Source: Onchocerca lupi (Eukaryota > Nematoda > Chromadorea > Rhabditida > Onchocercidae). From it: a stretch of 64,000 nucleotides of DNA. The position numbers were made by a program, and so were the translations under genes. Within the stretch, counting starts at the first letter, position 1. The number at the start of each line of letters is the position of its first letter. Shown here piece by piece: positions 24,101-36,600 of this stretch. Where the stretch lies: the NCBI GenBank assembly GCA_028564675.1, contig JAOVVO010000370.1:1-64000 (forward strand). Reading direction: 5' to 3'. A model generated the notes under the pieces. The model was not told the origin of the DNA, did not search any database, and worked only from the letters and a program-made list of their open reading frames with translations.

Positions 24101-27100
24101 CCATAGCATTGCAAATTATGTAAATTCATAAGTAGAGAAGATTCCAAACAAGTATTTTTTAAAGTATGTGCTTCAAGTGTGCAATTTTTGTTCAAAAATT
24201 TTAATAACTCATAAGTTGATGGTTATTAAGAACATCATTCTATATAACAAATAATTGTTCAAATAATGCTCAATGTAAAATCAATTACATTTCTATTTCA
24301 TTATAAAAAGTAAGAATTGAAATTTTTTGGTAAAGTACTGAGAACTGATTCTAAATTTGGGATTGTGAAGGAAGGAAACAATAAATTGAATTCTGTCATT
24401 CCATCCATGGTTACAATTATTCTCTTTCTTACTTGTCAAATATTTCAACGATCATTTTAATCTGTATTTCATGTTATTGCAGGTACCTGATATCACCGGT
24501 ACGGATAATGCAGATGTGATGGCTACTTCGATGGATAGTATTGAAGAACTTCCAAATAGTGACGAGGTTCAATTTTTTTTTATTATTTCCAGTTAATCTT
24601 CTGTATCATCATCCTTTTTTTCTCTAATTTCCCAAACTTCATTAATCAAAAAGATGTATTAGTATCATGGTCTTCCGTCATAACTTATGATTTCTCAATG
24701 ATCAGAATCACCAGGGTAGCATTTTCATGTCTATATCACTCAAACAGACAATATTCAATCAATATTTAATATTGTCCTTGTTCATGCTATTCATAAATAA
24801 GATCTCTTAAATGAACTTATCTATCTCATCCTGTACAGATAATGATGAGAGACTTGCAAATCGATGCCATTCAAATTTTCAAAATTCATTTCCAACAACT
24901 GCATCTGATAACAGTTTACAGAGCAGTCTGGAAATTACACAACTCTCGCTCCTGTGGTTTCTGATATTACTTTTTTGCGAAATGGCTTAGTAGATGCGGT
25001 ATTTTTGCAGAACTATTTATTACGAATGCCATCCAACTGATCTGAAAAAAAGTAACAAAAAAATCGGGATAATTGATATTTTATCTTATTACTCATTTTT
25101 AATATAAACTTCTACAAAAAATATCGATGTCTATCTTCGCTTTTTTTTTATCTTTTTTCTACATAACAATTATTTTCTCTCCATCGACACTTTTTTTACC
25201 TATTTATCTTTTTTTTTCGAGAAAAAGCGTGATTCATGAAAGTAGTAGGTTCTGCGGTCAAAAACTTGCTCATCATTGGATAGTCAAGAATAATATTTCA
25301 ATGACATTGAGAATAGAGATGGAAACATTCTGAAAATATTTGTCTATCACTGTGCATACATAGCTAAATAAAAAATTACAAGACAGCACTGATAACTGAT
25401 AACTCTGAAGAATGCCCTAGAGGTTTCTTGATTTCATCTAAAAAATTTAATGTGAGGTAAAGGAAAAACTGCCAGAAGAAATAAGAATTTGTTTTTATCA
25501 AAAATAATTATTGGCTTCTTCTCTTCCATTCCTTCCCTATTTTACATAACTGTTTTCTGATTGGTCGTTCGTTCAGGGAAGGTGGTAGTTTCTCTTTTAA
25601 AAAAATAGTGAAATATTTCAAATTGAAATTGAATTTCGGTTCATTTATTGATGATACGGAGAAGATATGTCGTAAAAATACGTTAATGGTTAAAATATTT
25701 GGCGTCATTTCGCTTTTTTCAACAAAGATTCAATGACAGAGTTTGAATCCTGAAAGATTCTATAATGGAAATCTTTGATCTTTTTTTGAAGTGCCAATCA
25801 AACAATAAGGACTCAAGCGATATTTGAAAATGCAACTGCAAATTTAAAATGAAGTGCACGTTGCATTACGAACTGCATGGCATTGTTTTCAGCAAGCCAT
25901 AGAAACATCGGCACTTGCAGAACAAGAAGCCGAACCACCGGTCGAACCAGAAATTGACAATGTAGAGGTTAAATCGACTACGAAAGCAGAAGCATTATTA
26001 GAGGAAGAAAAAACAGCTGTGGATGTTGAAGTTGAAACATCTAACGGATTTAAAGAAATTGAAACTGTACTAGAGGACGAAGCGCCACCGGCAGAAGAAG
26101 TAACAGCTGTTAGTGTTGAATCACTTCAGAAAGATGACGAGACTAAAGAGGTACCATCAGAACAGAAGCTTGATGCTCTTGAAGCAAAATCTGAGGAACA
26201 AGAAAATCAAGAACTGGTGGAAGAAACCCAACCAGAAGTGGAACAGACTCAGGACGAACTGATATCTGCAGAACCTGTTGAGATTACTGACTTCATGCAA
26301 GAGATTGTCGTTGAGCAGGTATCACTACTGTACAGAATTCATAATTGTGCGAAGTGAAGCGCTTCTGACACCTAACTTAATGCTTCGCGACATTTTAGCA
26401 ATTTGGCTTTTATCATAAATTACTGAATCTTGAGTAATTCTGAATCAAGATTCCAGAAACTTCTCTATATCCGGAGCTTTTATACCTCAACTATCAAGCC
26501 TCTTTGTTTCACAAAATAATTTCTTTATTAAGAAGTTTAATTCATACATAACTGTATCATAAAATACTAATTTTCCTCTAATACTGTATTTTCTGAATAA
26601 GCCCATTACGCTTGATTAATGCTTAATGTTGAATGAAACTAACTGAAATACATTTCTTCTCATAAATACAGAATATTGGAAAAGAAAAGAAAAAAGATAA
26701 TTTTCATGTGTTGTGATATATGTCCAAGCTTTCCTCTGTTGAAGTAAAAAGCTATGAAAACATTAGCAAGCTTTGCAACAATAGAAAACAATGAAGAATA
26801 AGTAGGAATTAATCTAAAATAAAGTTGCAGAGCCTGGGTGCGAATGAATCGGAAGCCGCTATCGAAGAATTTTCAGAAGAAGATGCAGAAGCGACAAATA
26901 AAGAAGAAGACGTAGATAACGAACAAAATGAGGCCGATAATGTAGAATCTTCGAACGAAGAGGAGCAGCCTAAAGTTCGGGCTAGCGAAACAGTTGAGAT
27001 GATTGTGGAGGATGAGAAGAAGGAAGGTTGGCATTGGATGTTTTTGAAATATATTTTAAATTTAGTCATTTAACAGAACATCTGGCTACGTCACGCCATA

Positions 27101-30100
27101 GAATCCCAGCTATTGAATTATCTCATATAATTTACTCGGTAGTTGGACCGTCCATGGTATCAATTCCTAGAACTTCAATGGTCAACATGGGCCAATATCT
27201 TCTAAACTTGTTCAATATTATTTATTTCCTTCCTGTTTTGACATTATCCAAATTGCATTTTGAAGTCAAAAGTTTTCATCAAATTCTGCATAGCACAAAT
27301 TCAAAATTAGTTTCATTCTTTCTTCTTTTATAACAAAAATTAGAAAATTTCTATTGCATAAATCTTCGATAACTTCATCGTTTTTTCTTAATACATTTCA
27401 ATCACATTGTTGAATTTATTTGCAATACAAAATTCTAATTTTATGAATGACTTCCAACTATATAATAATTTAGCATAGCCTGGTACCTAATATCTCTTGC
27501 TTATCATGAAATTTATGATTCCTCCTTTATTTATCTGCATAGTTTGTAATGTTCCTTGCTGAACCGTTAGATTTTTTAATTTTTCGCTCATGAATTATAT
27601 AAAATCATTTTCAAAACTGCTTATTTTCGATTCCTAGTCGTTTTATCCCGAAATTCTGAACATATCTTGCCTATAGCAGGATTTTGCGACATTAGCTTAT
27701 TGCAATTGAAAATGCTGAATAGGATGAAAGTAACACGGAGTACTATCACTCTGCCGTACATAATCCAAAACAGTGTAGGGTAAAGATGAATGTTTTAATA
27801 AAAATATGCAAATTTCAGAAGAAAACAATTTTACATCAGTTTTACAATTAGAAGAAAAATCAGAAGCAAGCCGAAGCGATGGACACAAGTAGGTCAACTT
27901 CATCATAATAGATCTTTCAATTTTGCGTTTCTGCTCAACCATCCCATATTTAGCATTCTTTTTCAATATCTTTCATGCTTAATAGAATTTTGATTTCACG
28001 AATTACTTATTTGCAATTTCAATTATATCATTTTAAATAAGAATATGGCATGAAAGTTTTTTGTTTTCATCTTCTTTCTGAAATATTTTTTTATAAACTA
28101 ATTGCGTTAGTTTAATAATTTGTTTGCTTAGTTTACAAAATGAATTATTTGAGTTCTCGTTCGTCAAACTCAAAATACGAAGAAACAATTGATGCAGAAC
28201 TGGCGATGCCACTTACAAAACAGGAATTTGCATTCGATGAAGAGAAACCATCAAGAAAAAGTTCTGTTGTGGAAGGAAAAATTCCTTCACGTAAAACTTC
28301 AGCAATGGAAGAAGTATCTTCAAGAAAAGTTTCTGAAGCTCCTTCAAGAAAAGTTTCAACTATGGAAGGTAAAGCTTTATTTCGAACAGTGTTTGTTGTT
28401 GAAGATGAGGAACTTCCATTAAGAAAAGCTTCAGAAGTTACAGAAAAGAAAACGCCATCAAGGAAAACATCGACAGTACAAGAAGCAAAAGCACCATCCA
28501 GAAAAACATCAGAAGTCGAAGTTCCATCGCGAAAAACATCAGCTATCGAGGAAACAAAAGTCACTTCCAGGAAATCATCTTTAGTGCAAGAAAAAGCTCC
28601 GTCTCGAAAGATATCATTAGAAGTGGAAGAAAAGGCCCCATCACGAAAGATTTCAAAAATGGCAAGTCTCGAGGAAACAAATGAATCAGTGACAGGAAAA
28701 GCCAAGTTTGCATCTTTCATTCCTTGACTTTTTTTATTTTAAACCCGGAATTTCAGATTTCAAAATGCAATCCTTAAATCCAGCTTAATTCACTTTCCCA
28801 ATTTGTTTTGAATAATTAATTTTCGAATTTCAAGTTTTAATAACTTTGCAAATTTTCTTCCAGCAATTTTCGCTCCTTTGAAAATGACTTGTTTACTTTT
28901 GAAGGAGGCTAATATGTAAAATAATTGTCCAAAATATTAAATTCGTGGTCCAATGCTCAATTTATTGAAGGCTTCGCATGTTGTCGTTAATTTATGCTTA
29001 TTTTATTTCTTTATTAAACTGGCTGTGCTATGTTGCGCCGCTGGTTGGCATGGCCTGTTATTACTCTACTTATCATTATATTATAGTTAACAGAAAATGG
29101 ACAGTGGCAAATTTAATTAAATGATGCGAACATTTCATTACTTTGTTTATCGGTATATATTTTAGAATTAAAGCAAATGATGCTACTGTTGAACCTGAAG
29201 TTGAAACAGCCTTCGCAGAGCCTGAACCGGTTGCTGATGAAACTAAAGTTGAAGAGGGAGAAGCTGAAACTATGGTTGAAATACAAACTGAAGAATTGAA
29301 AAATGAGGTTTGATTCAAGTGGTAGAATCAAATTTTTTTAATGATTAATAAAATTTAGTGTAAAAAAATCTAAATTTGCCAGAAGAAACTTTGAACTTGA
29401 CAGATAACACATGTAAGAATATATTACAGATTCCCTTAGTAGACGCTGTTGATGAAGTGAAAAAGACACCTTTAGCAGAAGTAACCAACAAAGATCAGAA
29501 ATATGCTACCGTTAATGAAGTAAACTTTTATCAATAAAGAAAATAAGGTGGATAACTTTTTAAATCGATTGAAGTTTTTAAAATTGGAGCAATGAAATGT
29601 TGTACAAACTGAGAGTGTACACTTTCCTGTATACTTTAATATTGACTTTAAAAAATCTTACATAAATTGCAGCAAGAATTTTTGCCATCCAGAAAATTCA
29701 CATCTCCGCCAGGTAGGCATTCGCCATCACCGGTGAGAAAGCGTCAGGAGCGATCACCATCACCGGTGAGGAGAAATGCAACTTACAAGTCATATGATCA
29801 AGTATGTAATCGATCCTAATATTCCACATGATTTTATTTAATTTTGATGATTTTATTGATCTTCAAATGATTTGAATTGGTTTAGCTTCAACCTGATTCA
29901 AACAAATCGAGTGATTTATTTAATTTTAGATAATTATGCTTATTAACAAATGCTATTTTACGAAACTTTATAAATTAAGATGATTGGTTTTTGTCGTCGG
30001 TTGTTAAAAATATGGAGTAGACCTTTTTTTTTTTTTTATCAATCGAATTTTTTCAACTTATGATAATATTCGACTTGAGGTATGAAAATTCTGCAAATAA

Positions 30101-33100
30101 TTGAAATGCTGAGTAATGTTGCTATATGCTTACTAAGTGCATTTCGGAAAAGCTTGCTTAAGATAAGTTAGGATTTTCGTTTGAAATTCTCATCCAATCA
30201 TCAGGATATGTATCGACAAAAGGGTCCTCCTCCTCGGATGCCAAGTAATTTATCATTTTCATCCTATACCCCAGTCGAGAAAACGACGTATTCTCCAATC
30301 AGTCCATGGGTACAAAATAACGCGCAAAAATATCGCAATGATTACACTGCCGTTTCAACTTACAAGCCTCCATCTACTTATACTTCGATATTTGATGATA
30401 TTGTCAGTTCAGGTTTGTTTTTTAATAATATTCCTCTTCATCTTTAGTAGGCTATTTATTTGCAAATAACATACAATCAAAATTTGATATTTGAAACTGT
30501 CATAATTTTGGAAAATTATAGATATTTAAGGAAATGATGATTACTTTTGAATTTATAGTGTTTAGATATGTTTAGATTAATTTCATGAATAAAAAATTAA
30601 AGTATTTTTGTCTTTTCTCCGGTCAGGGAAGATTTTATATTACAGCTTAAAATTTACGACTTTGTGAGAATTTGATAGTATTTTTCCAAATAATTTACGA
30701 CTTCTTTGACTCATAATCTAACAATCTCTAAAGATATTCGGTTTGCTAACCAATAAATCTTTTTTTCTTTTTTTTTTCGCACATTAATCAATGACGATCA
30801 TCTTACAGGATTTGCCCAATTTCGGTAAACAAATAATGAAGTAATGAAATTAATTAGATGCATTAAGAACCATGAATGTAAAAAACCATGACTTGTGCAA
30901 GTATGAATAGAATTTAGACCATGACTTGTGCAAGTATGAATAGAACCAAACCAAATTTTACCCCAATTTTAGGTCCATTTTCCACCAGTTTGTACTCGAC
31001 GAATCGTCTTCTTGAACGTTCGCGTAGTCGTTCTCGAGAGCTTAGAAATGCACTTCGTTCAAAGCGTTCAACCAACAATTACTACCGGTACATTCACTTT
31101 CCACAAAATTAATTTTAAGAAGCTTGAAATGGTCCTGTTATTTAGTATATTCCATATTCCGATATTATTGGAATTGTATGTCGGATACGGTGCAGTGATA
31201 ACACCATTTACTAAAAGAAATTCCTGGTGTAGTCATATATTCATTAATACAATTATGTCAGAAATCAGAACTTTCTTAAGAGTCTGATTGTGATGTTGAA
31301 ATAAAATTATTACTGCCAATGAAATTTAGTTATACGTCGAAGTATGCGACACCACCATTTCGAACTCGTGACTATTCGACACCACCATTGTCATCTGTAT
31401 ACCATCCTTCATCACGTTCTGGTTCATTCATTTCCTTCATGGAATACAGCGGACAGAAACAATATGAGCTTGCAAGGAGCTCAAGTCGCTTGTCAACATT
31501 TGATGGATTAAGCCGAGCAAGGTTCGCAATCCTTCGACTAAATAAAATACCGGCAGAAGTACCATTTCAATAACTGTCAACAAATTTAAACTAAAAATGA
31601 TTCATTTTGGAAAAAAAAGTAATAATAAGAATTATTTGCTTTAGCTCACGTTCGAATATCGATATGTTCTATGATACGGAACGTTTATCACGTGTGGATA
31701 GCTATGTACGTGATTTGAATCGTAACACTGAGTATGGTTTACCGAGTATTTACATGAAATATCGTTCACCATCAAGACCTTATTTGCCACAAGATTATAC
31801 TCCCATCAATGGATACAGAGTTTGTTGTTTAAAATTTTTATCACATTATAGTTATCAGCAGTAACTGTCGATTCTATCTTATCTTGGAGTTTCTTGTATA
31901 GTCGTTTTTTTACGATATTATTTTTCAGACTGAAAAAATTAAAATTTCTGAAAATCTCAATAGAAGTTTTAATCTGATTCAACTTTCCACTCTTTCTCTT
32001 TTGATGTAATATATTTTAGTTCTATATAAGCCAAAATTTTCCAACAAATTCTTGAACAAAATATTTAAGTGTTTATCAGAGAATTTCAAAACAATACGAA
32101 GTTTGGAAGCGAATCAGTTCAAACATTTTCGTTGTTTTCATTTCACATCTTTTAACATATTTGCAGTGGCAACAGGCCAAATTTAAGTTTTTATTCCATA
32201 TACTATCTCTTTTCTTTTCTTTTTTTTTTCAAATTTAAACCATATTTTTCACAGTTGTGCTTGTAAGCTTACAACAATCCGTTATTGTTTCAGCGCCATC
32301 CAAATCTTTATACTAATCAGTATACCCATAATCCGATACCATCTTATAATTTGTACGAGGTGAGCTTGTAATGCATAATGCTTTATTTACATGCAAAAAT
32401 TAGACTAATTGAGAGAATGATACCTGGCCTTTCCTTATTTTTTAAAGATTCAAATTTGTTATAATTTTTTGAATTAAAACTTAAAAAAAAACTTCGGCAA
32501 TTAGTTCCATAAGGATGCGTTTGCCATATTGTAAAATGTTGTAATATTAGAAGAAAGATAATGATTTGGCGTAATATTCTTAAAATTTCTGAACATTTAA
32601 ATTAAAATCTAATCTGCGAATAGACTTCACTAGAATTTTAACGTAGAATAAACTGATTTAGTAGTAGATAGATCAATCCTGCAATCTCAGTGTAGCAGTG
32701 TTTGTTGGTAGTATTTGTTAATATTAGATTTTAGTGTAGATTTTAGTTTTTAAATTTTAGTGTAGCAATTAACAATGTCAGATGAATGAATGCGTGATTA
32801 AATGCTTTGTATTCGGGTCATGAAATCAAATTAATTGTAAAAGTTTTCAAGCTTGCTTTCTTTCCAAATGTAGAACACTGCTATACTTCCAATCATTTTA
32901 TGGAGGTGCGAGAATTTTTTGACGAATGATTGGGGTATCCATTTCTACAAAATTTCAAAATAGAAGATTGTTATGAAATCAGTGGCATACAAAGATATTC
33001 CATTTGTTTCAATGTTTCTGTGTTTCTTATAATCATTGTTACCATTGCTAACAAGCGTGTGTTAGACATGAAATTCTACCCTAACAAATTAACTTATTAG

Positions 33101-33630
33101 TAACACCTGACTGCACGTTCATTTAAAATCAAACCTTTATCTGAGACATAATGCATTGTTCTATCAAATTTTCAATGCGAAATATTGTTTTCAGAGCAGG
33201 ATTGCCGATTTGCAAAGGAGTTTATCTCGTGAAAGACTTGCCAGGGAAAGGGTGAGCTCCATCCATGCTTCATGAGAAGATTTAAGTTTGACATATTTTG
33301 CTCTGTAGCTCTTATTGTCGTGATTGTCAGATGTAGTCAGATAATCATCGGCAATCACTTTTTAAATTGTTTCATCCTGAAAAGTATTAGTGACATTGTT
33401 ACCTGGCTAAATAAACCAGTTGTGATTGGAAAATTACCCAAAATTAAACCTCCGTTTTTCTGGAAGAACTTGTAACTTTTTTTTAGATGAATGCCAAATA
33501 CAAAACCCTATCGCATAAATTGGAGCAAGCCTGTAGGCAGATGGACCTGCTTCGTAACAATTCTTATTCATCGATCCGTGGTGGCACGGGGATCTATTCT
33601 GTCTACTCTCATAACTATCCGTATTTTTGA
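21138..33630 (+). CDS. Glu-rich / RKxS-repeat / coiled-coil protein, family not recognised (19 exons, 1010 aa)
   Basis: Exons: 21138-21169, 21404-21557, 21811-21919, 22259-22350, 24483-24566, 25893-26318, 26831-27026, 27819-27888, 28154-28705, 29166-29307, 29430-29519, 29673-29801, 30205-30412, 30973-31087, 31330-31521, 31645-31819, 32294-32359, 33195-33251, 33487-33630. Every junction is GT-AG and in phase. The start ATGGCG follows an acceptor-like TTGCTCCAG by two bases. Residues 1-387 are acidic (many E/D runs). Residues about 420-555 are a tandem array of PSRKTS-type units. Two SPSPVR motifs follow in exon 12, then a Ser/Tyr/Pro-rich part with an SRSRSRE run. The tail is a basic coiled coil (RIADLQRSLSRERLARER, then HKLEQACRQMDLLR) ending HNYPYF. 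No signal peptide, membrane segment or enzyme motif is visible. This suggests a cytoskeletal or scaffold protein (inference). The acceptor at 28153 (TATTTGAG) was chosen by phase and is the weakest junction. Confidence 0.8.
22980..23020. repeat. Perfect hairpin in intron 4 (19-bp arms, 3-nt loop)
   Basis: ACCACCCCCAAAAGCACTA (22980-22998) and its exact reverse complement (23002-23020) flank the loop ATA. The stem is unusually GC-rich (C5/G5 tracts) for this AT-rich intron. Confidence 0.95.
28248..28655 (+). repeat. Coding tandem repeat, PSRKTSxVEE-type units
   Basis: About twelve degenerate 8-16-residue units inside exon 9: PSRKSS, PSRKTS, SSRKVS, PSRKVS, LFRTVF (degenerate), PLRKAS, PSRKTS three times, TSRKSS, PSRKIS twice, separated by short acidic linkers. 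Each RKxS/T is a plausible basophilic-kinase site. Confidence 0.9.
30885..30945. repeat. 28-bp direct repeat in intron 13
   Basis: An identical 28-base sequence, beginning ACCATGACTTGTGCAAGTAT, occurs at 30885-30912 and 30918-30945, with 5 bases between copies. A recent local duplication. Confidence 0.95.
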
Positions 33631-36600
33631 ACAGGGTACAGATGATAATTTATTGATACCAATTAGATAGGCTCATATTCCCGAATGCCACTTCTACATT
33701 TGTATCCCGAATGAATGCTCATCATGCCGACTGCATCTGCTTATAATGTTCTGGAATTCGTTGCAGTTATTCTCAAAAATGCACTTTGTTATTGTTGTTT
33801 CGGTGCATTTTGCCAAGTTAAAGAAAATTAAAACGATAACATCGATAAGGAATCCCTTTTGTATTAAAAACATCTTTTTATGTTTAATTCGTAACATGCT
33901 GAAGAAGCTAACTTAAACTTAGAGGTGCGTTTCTAACTCTCGCTACAATGATAATGCATTGCAAAAATTATATCTTCTACTAAAGATTATGATTAATTGA
34001 ATGTGAAATCTTAAAAAAAAAAGAAAAATAATAATTACAAGTAAGTTAATCTGTAAATTGCAGTGTATAGGTTTGCAGTATGCAGTTTGCGGTATAATAG
34101 AAGTTGATTACAGTATTCAGGTTCAACTGAAGTTGTTTAATATACAGAAGAAATAAATCGATAAGCATTCATATGCTAATTAGGCGGCTAGAGTGTATTA
34201 AATATGTCAGTAATTTGGTATGCATCTTTCAGGCTTATCCGATACTAAATTCACCGAGCAGTAATACACTCAGCCGCTTATATTCCGGTTTCGCGCGTTA
34301 TTGGACGAAAGATTCATAAGGAAAACAGGAATCAGATTCCATTAGTTAATGATAGACTGATAGTGGTACTGTTGTGAAAGTTAGCAGAATTTTAACGCGG
34401 TTTTATTGCCGTCAAAATTAAAAGGACATTGCTTAAAAAAAGGATACTGCTACTGCTGCATGTTACACATTTCAAGGATAGAAAATATGTTTTGCTTCAT
34501 TACAAAGTTCCATATCAACATGCAAAATTTCAAAATTTTGGAATTTAATTACCTTTAATTCTGATTAAGCATTTAAACAATTAGTTGCAAAGAAAGCTAT
34601 ACTATTCATGAAATATTTAAATGATAGTAATAGCTGAATAGTATAAAATCAGTCATTTCTGATATCATTGTGCTTTTGGATTAATTTATAGTTTAGAAAT
34701 GTTTTGCCTTTGCCACATTATTGTGCAAATTTGAAGGCAAGGCAACAAATTTTTATGAATAATATATTAAAGAAATGACTTTCATCATTCGATTTTTATC
34801 AGTACAAGAAGCAATGGAAAATGGGAAGAATGCTTTAGATTAAGATTTTTTTTTAATTTTTAGTTCTTAACTTTACCATATCCTTAATACTTTAATTGCC
34901 ATAAACCAGGAATTGAAATTATGAAGATAGCAAATAGGACATACATGATAGTATTGCATCAAGCACTTCTTGTAGTTCAATTATTCGAGTGCTTTTTGAA
35001 GTTCATATAAATATTATTTTATCTACTATTAAACATGCTAAATAATCAATCTAATTGTGACAAATAAAAAGTTGACGGCAGTATGGTTGAAAAAACCGAT
35101 GTATGAATTCTATCTCTCTGTTGCTTCAAGTTTTTGTATGTGTGGATTTGTGTGATTTGATCGTTAAATTGCGTTAAAATTTTTTCAAACTTTGTATGTT
35201 TCAGACTGAGAAATTTTTTTTTTCGACAATTGTCAATCGTTGTAGCACTGCATAGCAATAGGTAATCCAATATTATTTCCTTGCAATTATTTTTCGGCCT
35301 AAAATTATAACATTATTTTGACAATATGAATGTATTGGATTAGTTTTTTCTATTGTGTCTAATCACCTCTTCATTTTCAATATTTTCTGCTGATAAGGAA
35401 ATCCCTGTACATGCTCATTCATTATCATAGATAGAAAAGCAGCTATAGTTTTTTTATCGTTTTCATCGCCTAAATTATGCCATTTTAATCATTTCCACCA
35501 TTTTTTATGTTTCGTGAAATGCCAAAATTTTAGTGTTGTTTATACGCTTCGAATTCTGTCGTTTAACTCCACAGACATTTCATTAAATATATTGGTTATG
35601 CTACTGTCAATTTCGCATTTTTAGTGCTTCTAGTACTTCAAAAATAGGGAAAAAAATCGTAGCTGGCTGCATGCTTCATTAATTTTAGCATAAATATTCT
35701 ATTTTCCATTATTATTAACAAAAAGGTAGATTGTTGAATCCTGAATTACTTCGATGTGAGCTGCATGAGCGAAAAATTTTTTTTTAATTTTGTTGTTTTT
35801 TGTATCCAAAATTACGAATAATGAAGTCGCTGTACATGAAAAAGCCAATAAACTTTTGGATCAACTAATTCTGAAATCATTCCTATAGGTTACGAACTCA
35901 AGTGGTGAATTTTTTGAAGTTGGCGGAATTTTTTTAGTTTAAATTCTCTGTGAGAAATAATTTGCAATTAAAGCTTTATGACATCAGATGCTTTCTGGTC
36001 AACTGGATCGAAACTGTAATGAATGCAAAAAATGCTTCTCTGTAAAGTTCGGGAAAATTTTTGATAAATTAAACGATGAAGTGAACGATACGGTGTATAT
36101 AGTGTAAATTTTATCAAATGACTTTAAAATGCTTCTAAGCCAAACTTGCAGCAAAAATTATAGCTTAAGATGGAGACAAAATAAGCAGTATTCTTTGGAA
36201 ATAATTCAATAAAATAGCTATGGAGCAAAATACTTCGCCGTCTTTTAAAACTTGGCATTTTTTCAAACAAAGAAAATCAGAAGGATGAAGAAATAACTTT
36301 GTTCAAAATACTAGAGTTTATTATCTCATTTTCTAATTCTGATGCAAACACATAGTAAATCACATATTATCAATAGATTCTGTTAAAGATGTTCAAAATC
36401 ATTTTCATTACTTTGAGTTTCGAGAATTTTCAAGATTTTTCAGATTCATAAAATTCTCTCAACCAGAATAATGAAGCTATCATTATTTCAATATATATGA
36501 AGTGGATTGAATTTTAAGCCTTGAAATTGAGAATGCATGAAGTTCAAGACTTAAAAACTGCTTCCATCCCACTCTTCTTAACCTATTATCATTAATCGGT

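Noticed and set aside
28145..28720. 191-codon open frame antisense to exon 9 of the RKxS-repeat gene
   Set aside because: The sense repeat codons (TCA, AGA, GAA, AAA) have stop-free complements, so the antisense frame is open by composition. The sense frame has in-phase splice sites and a spliced continuation.
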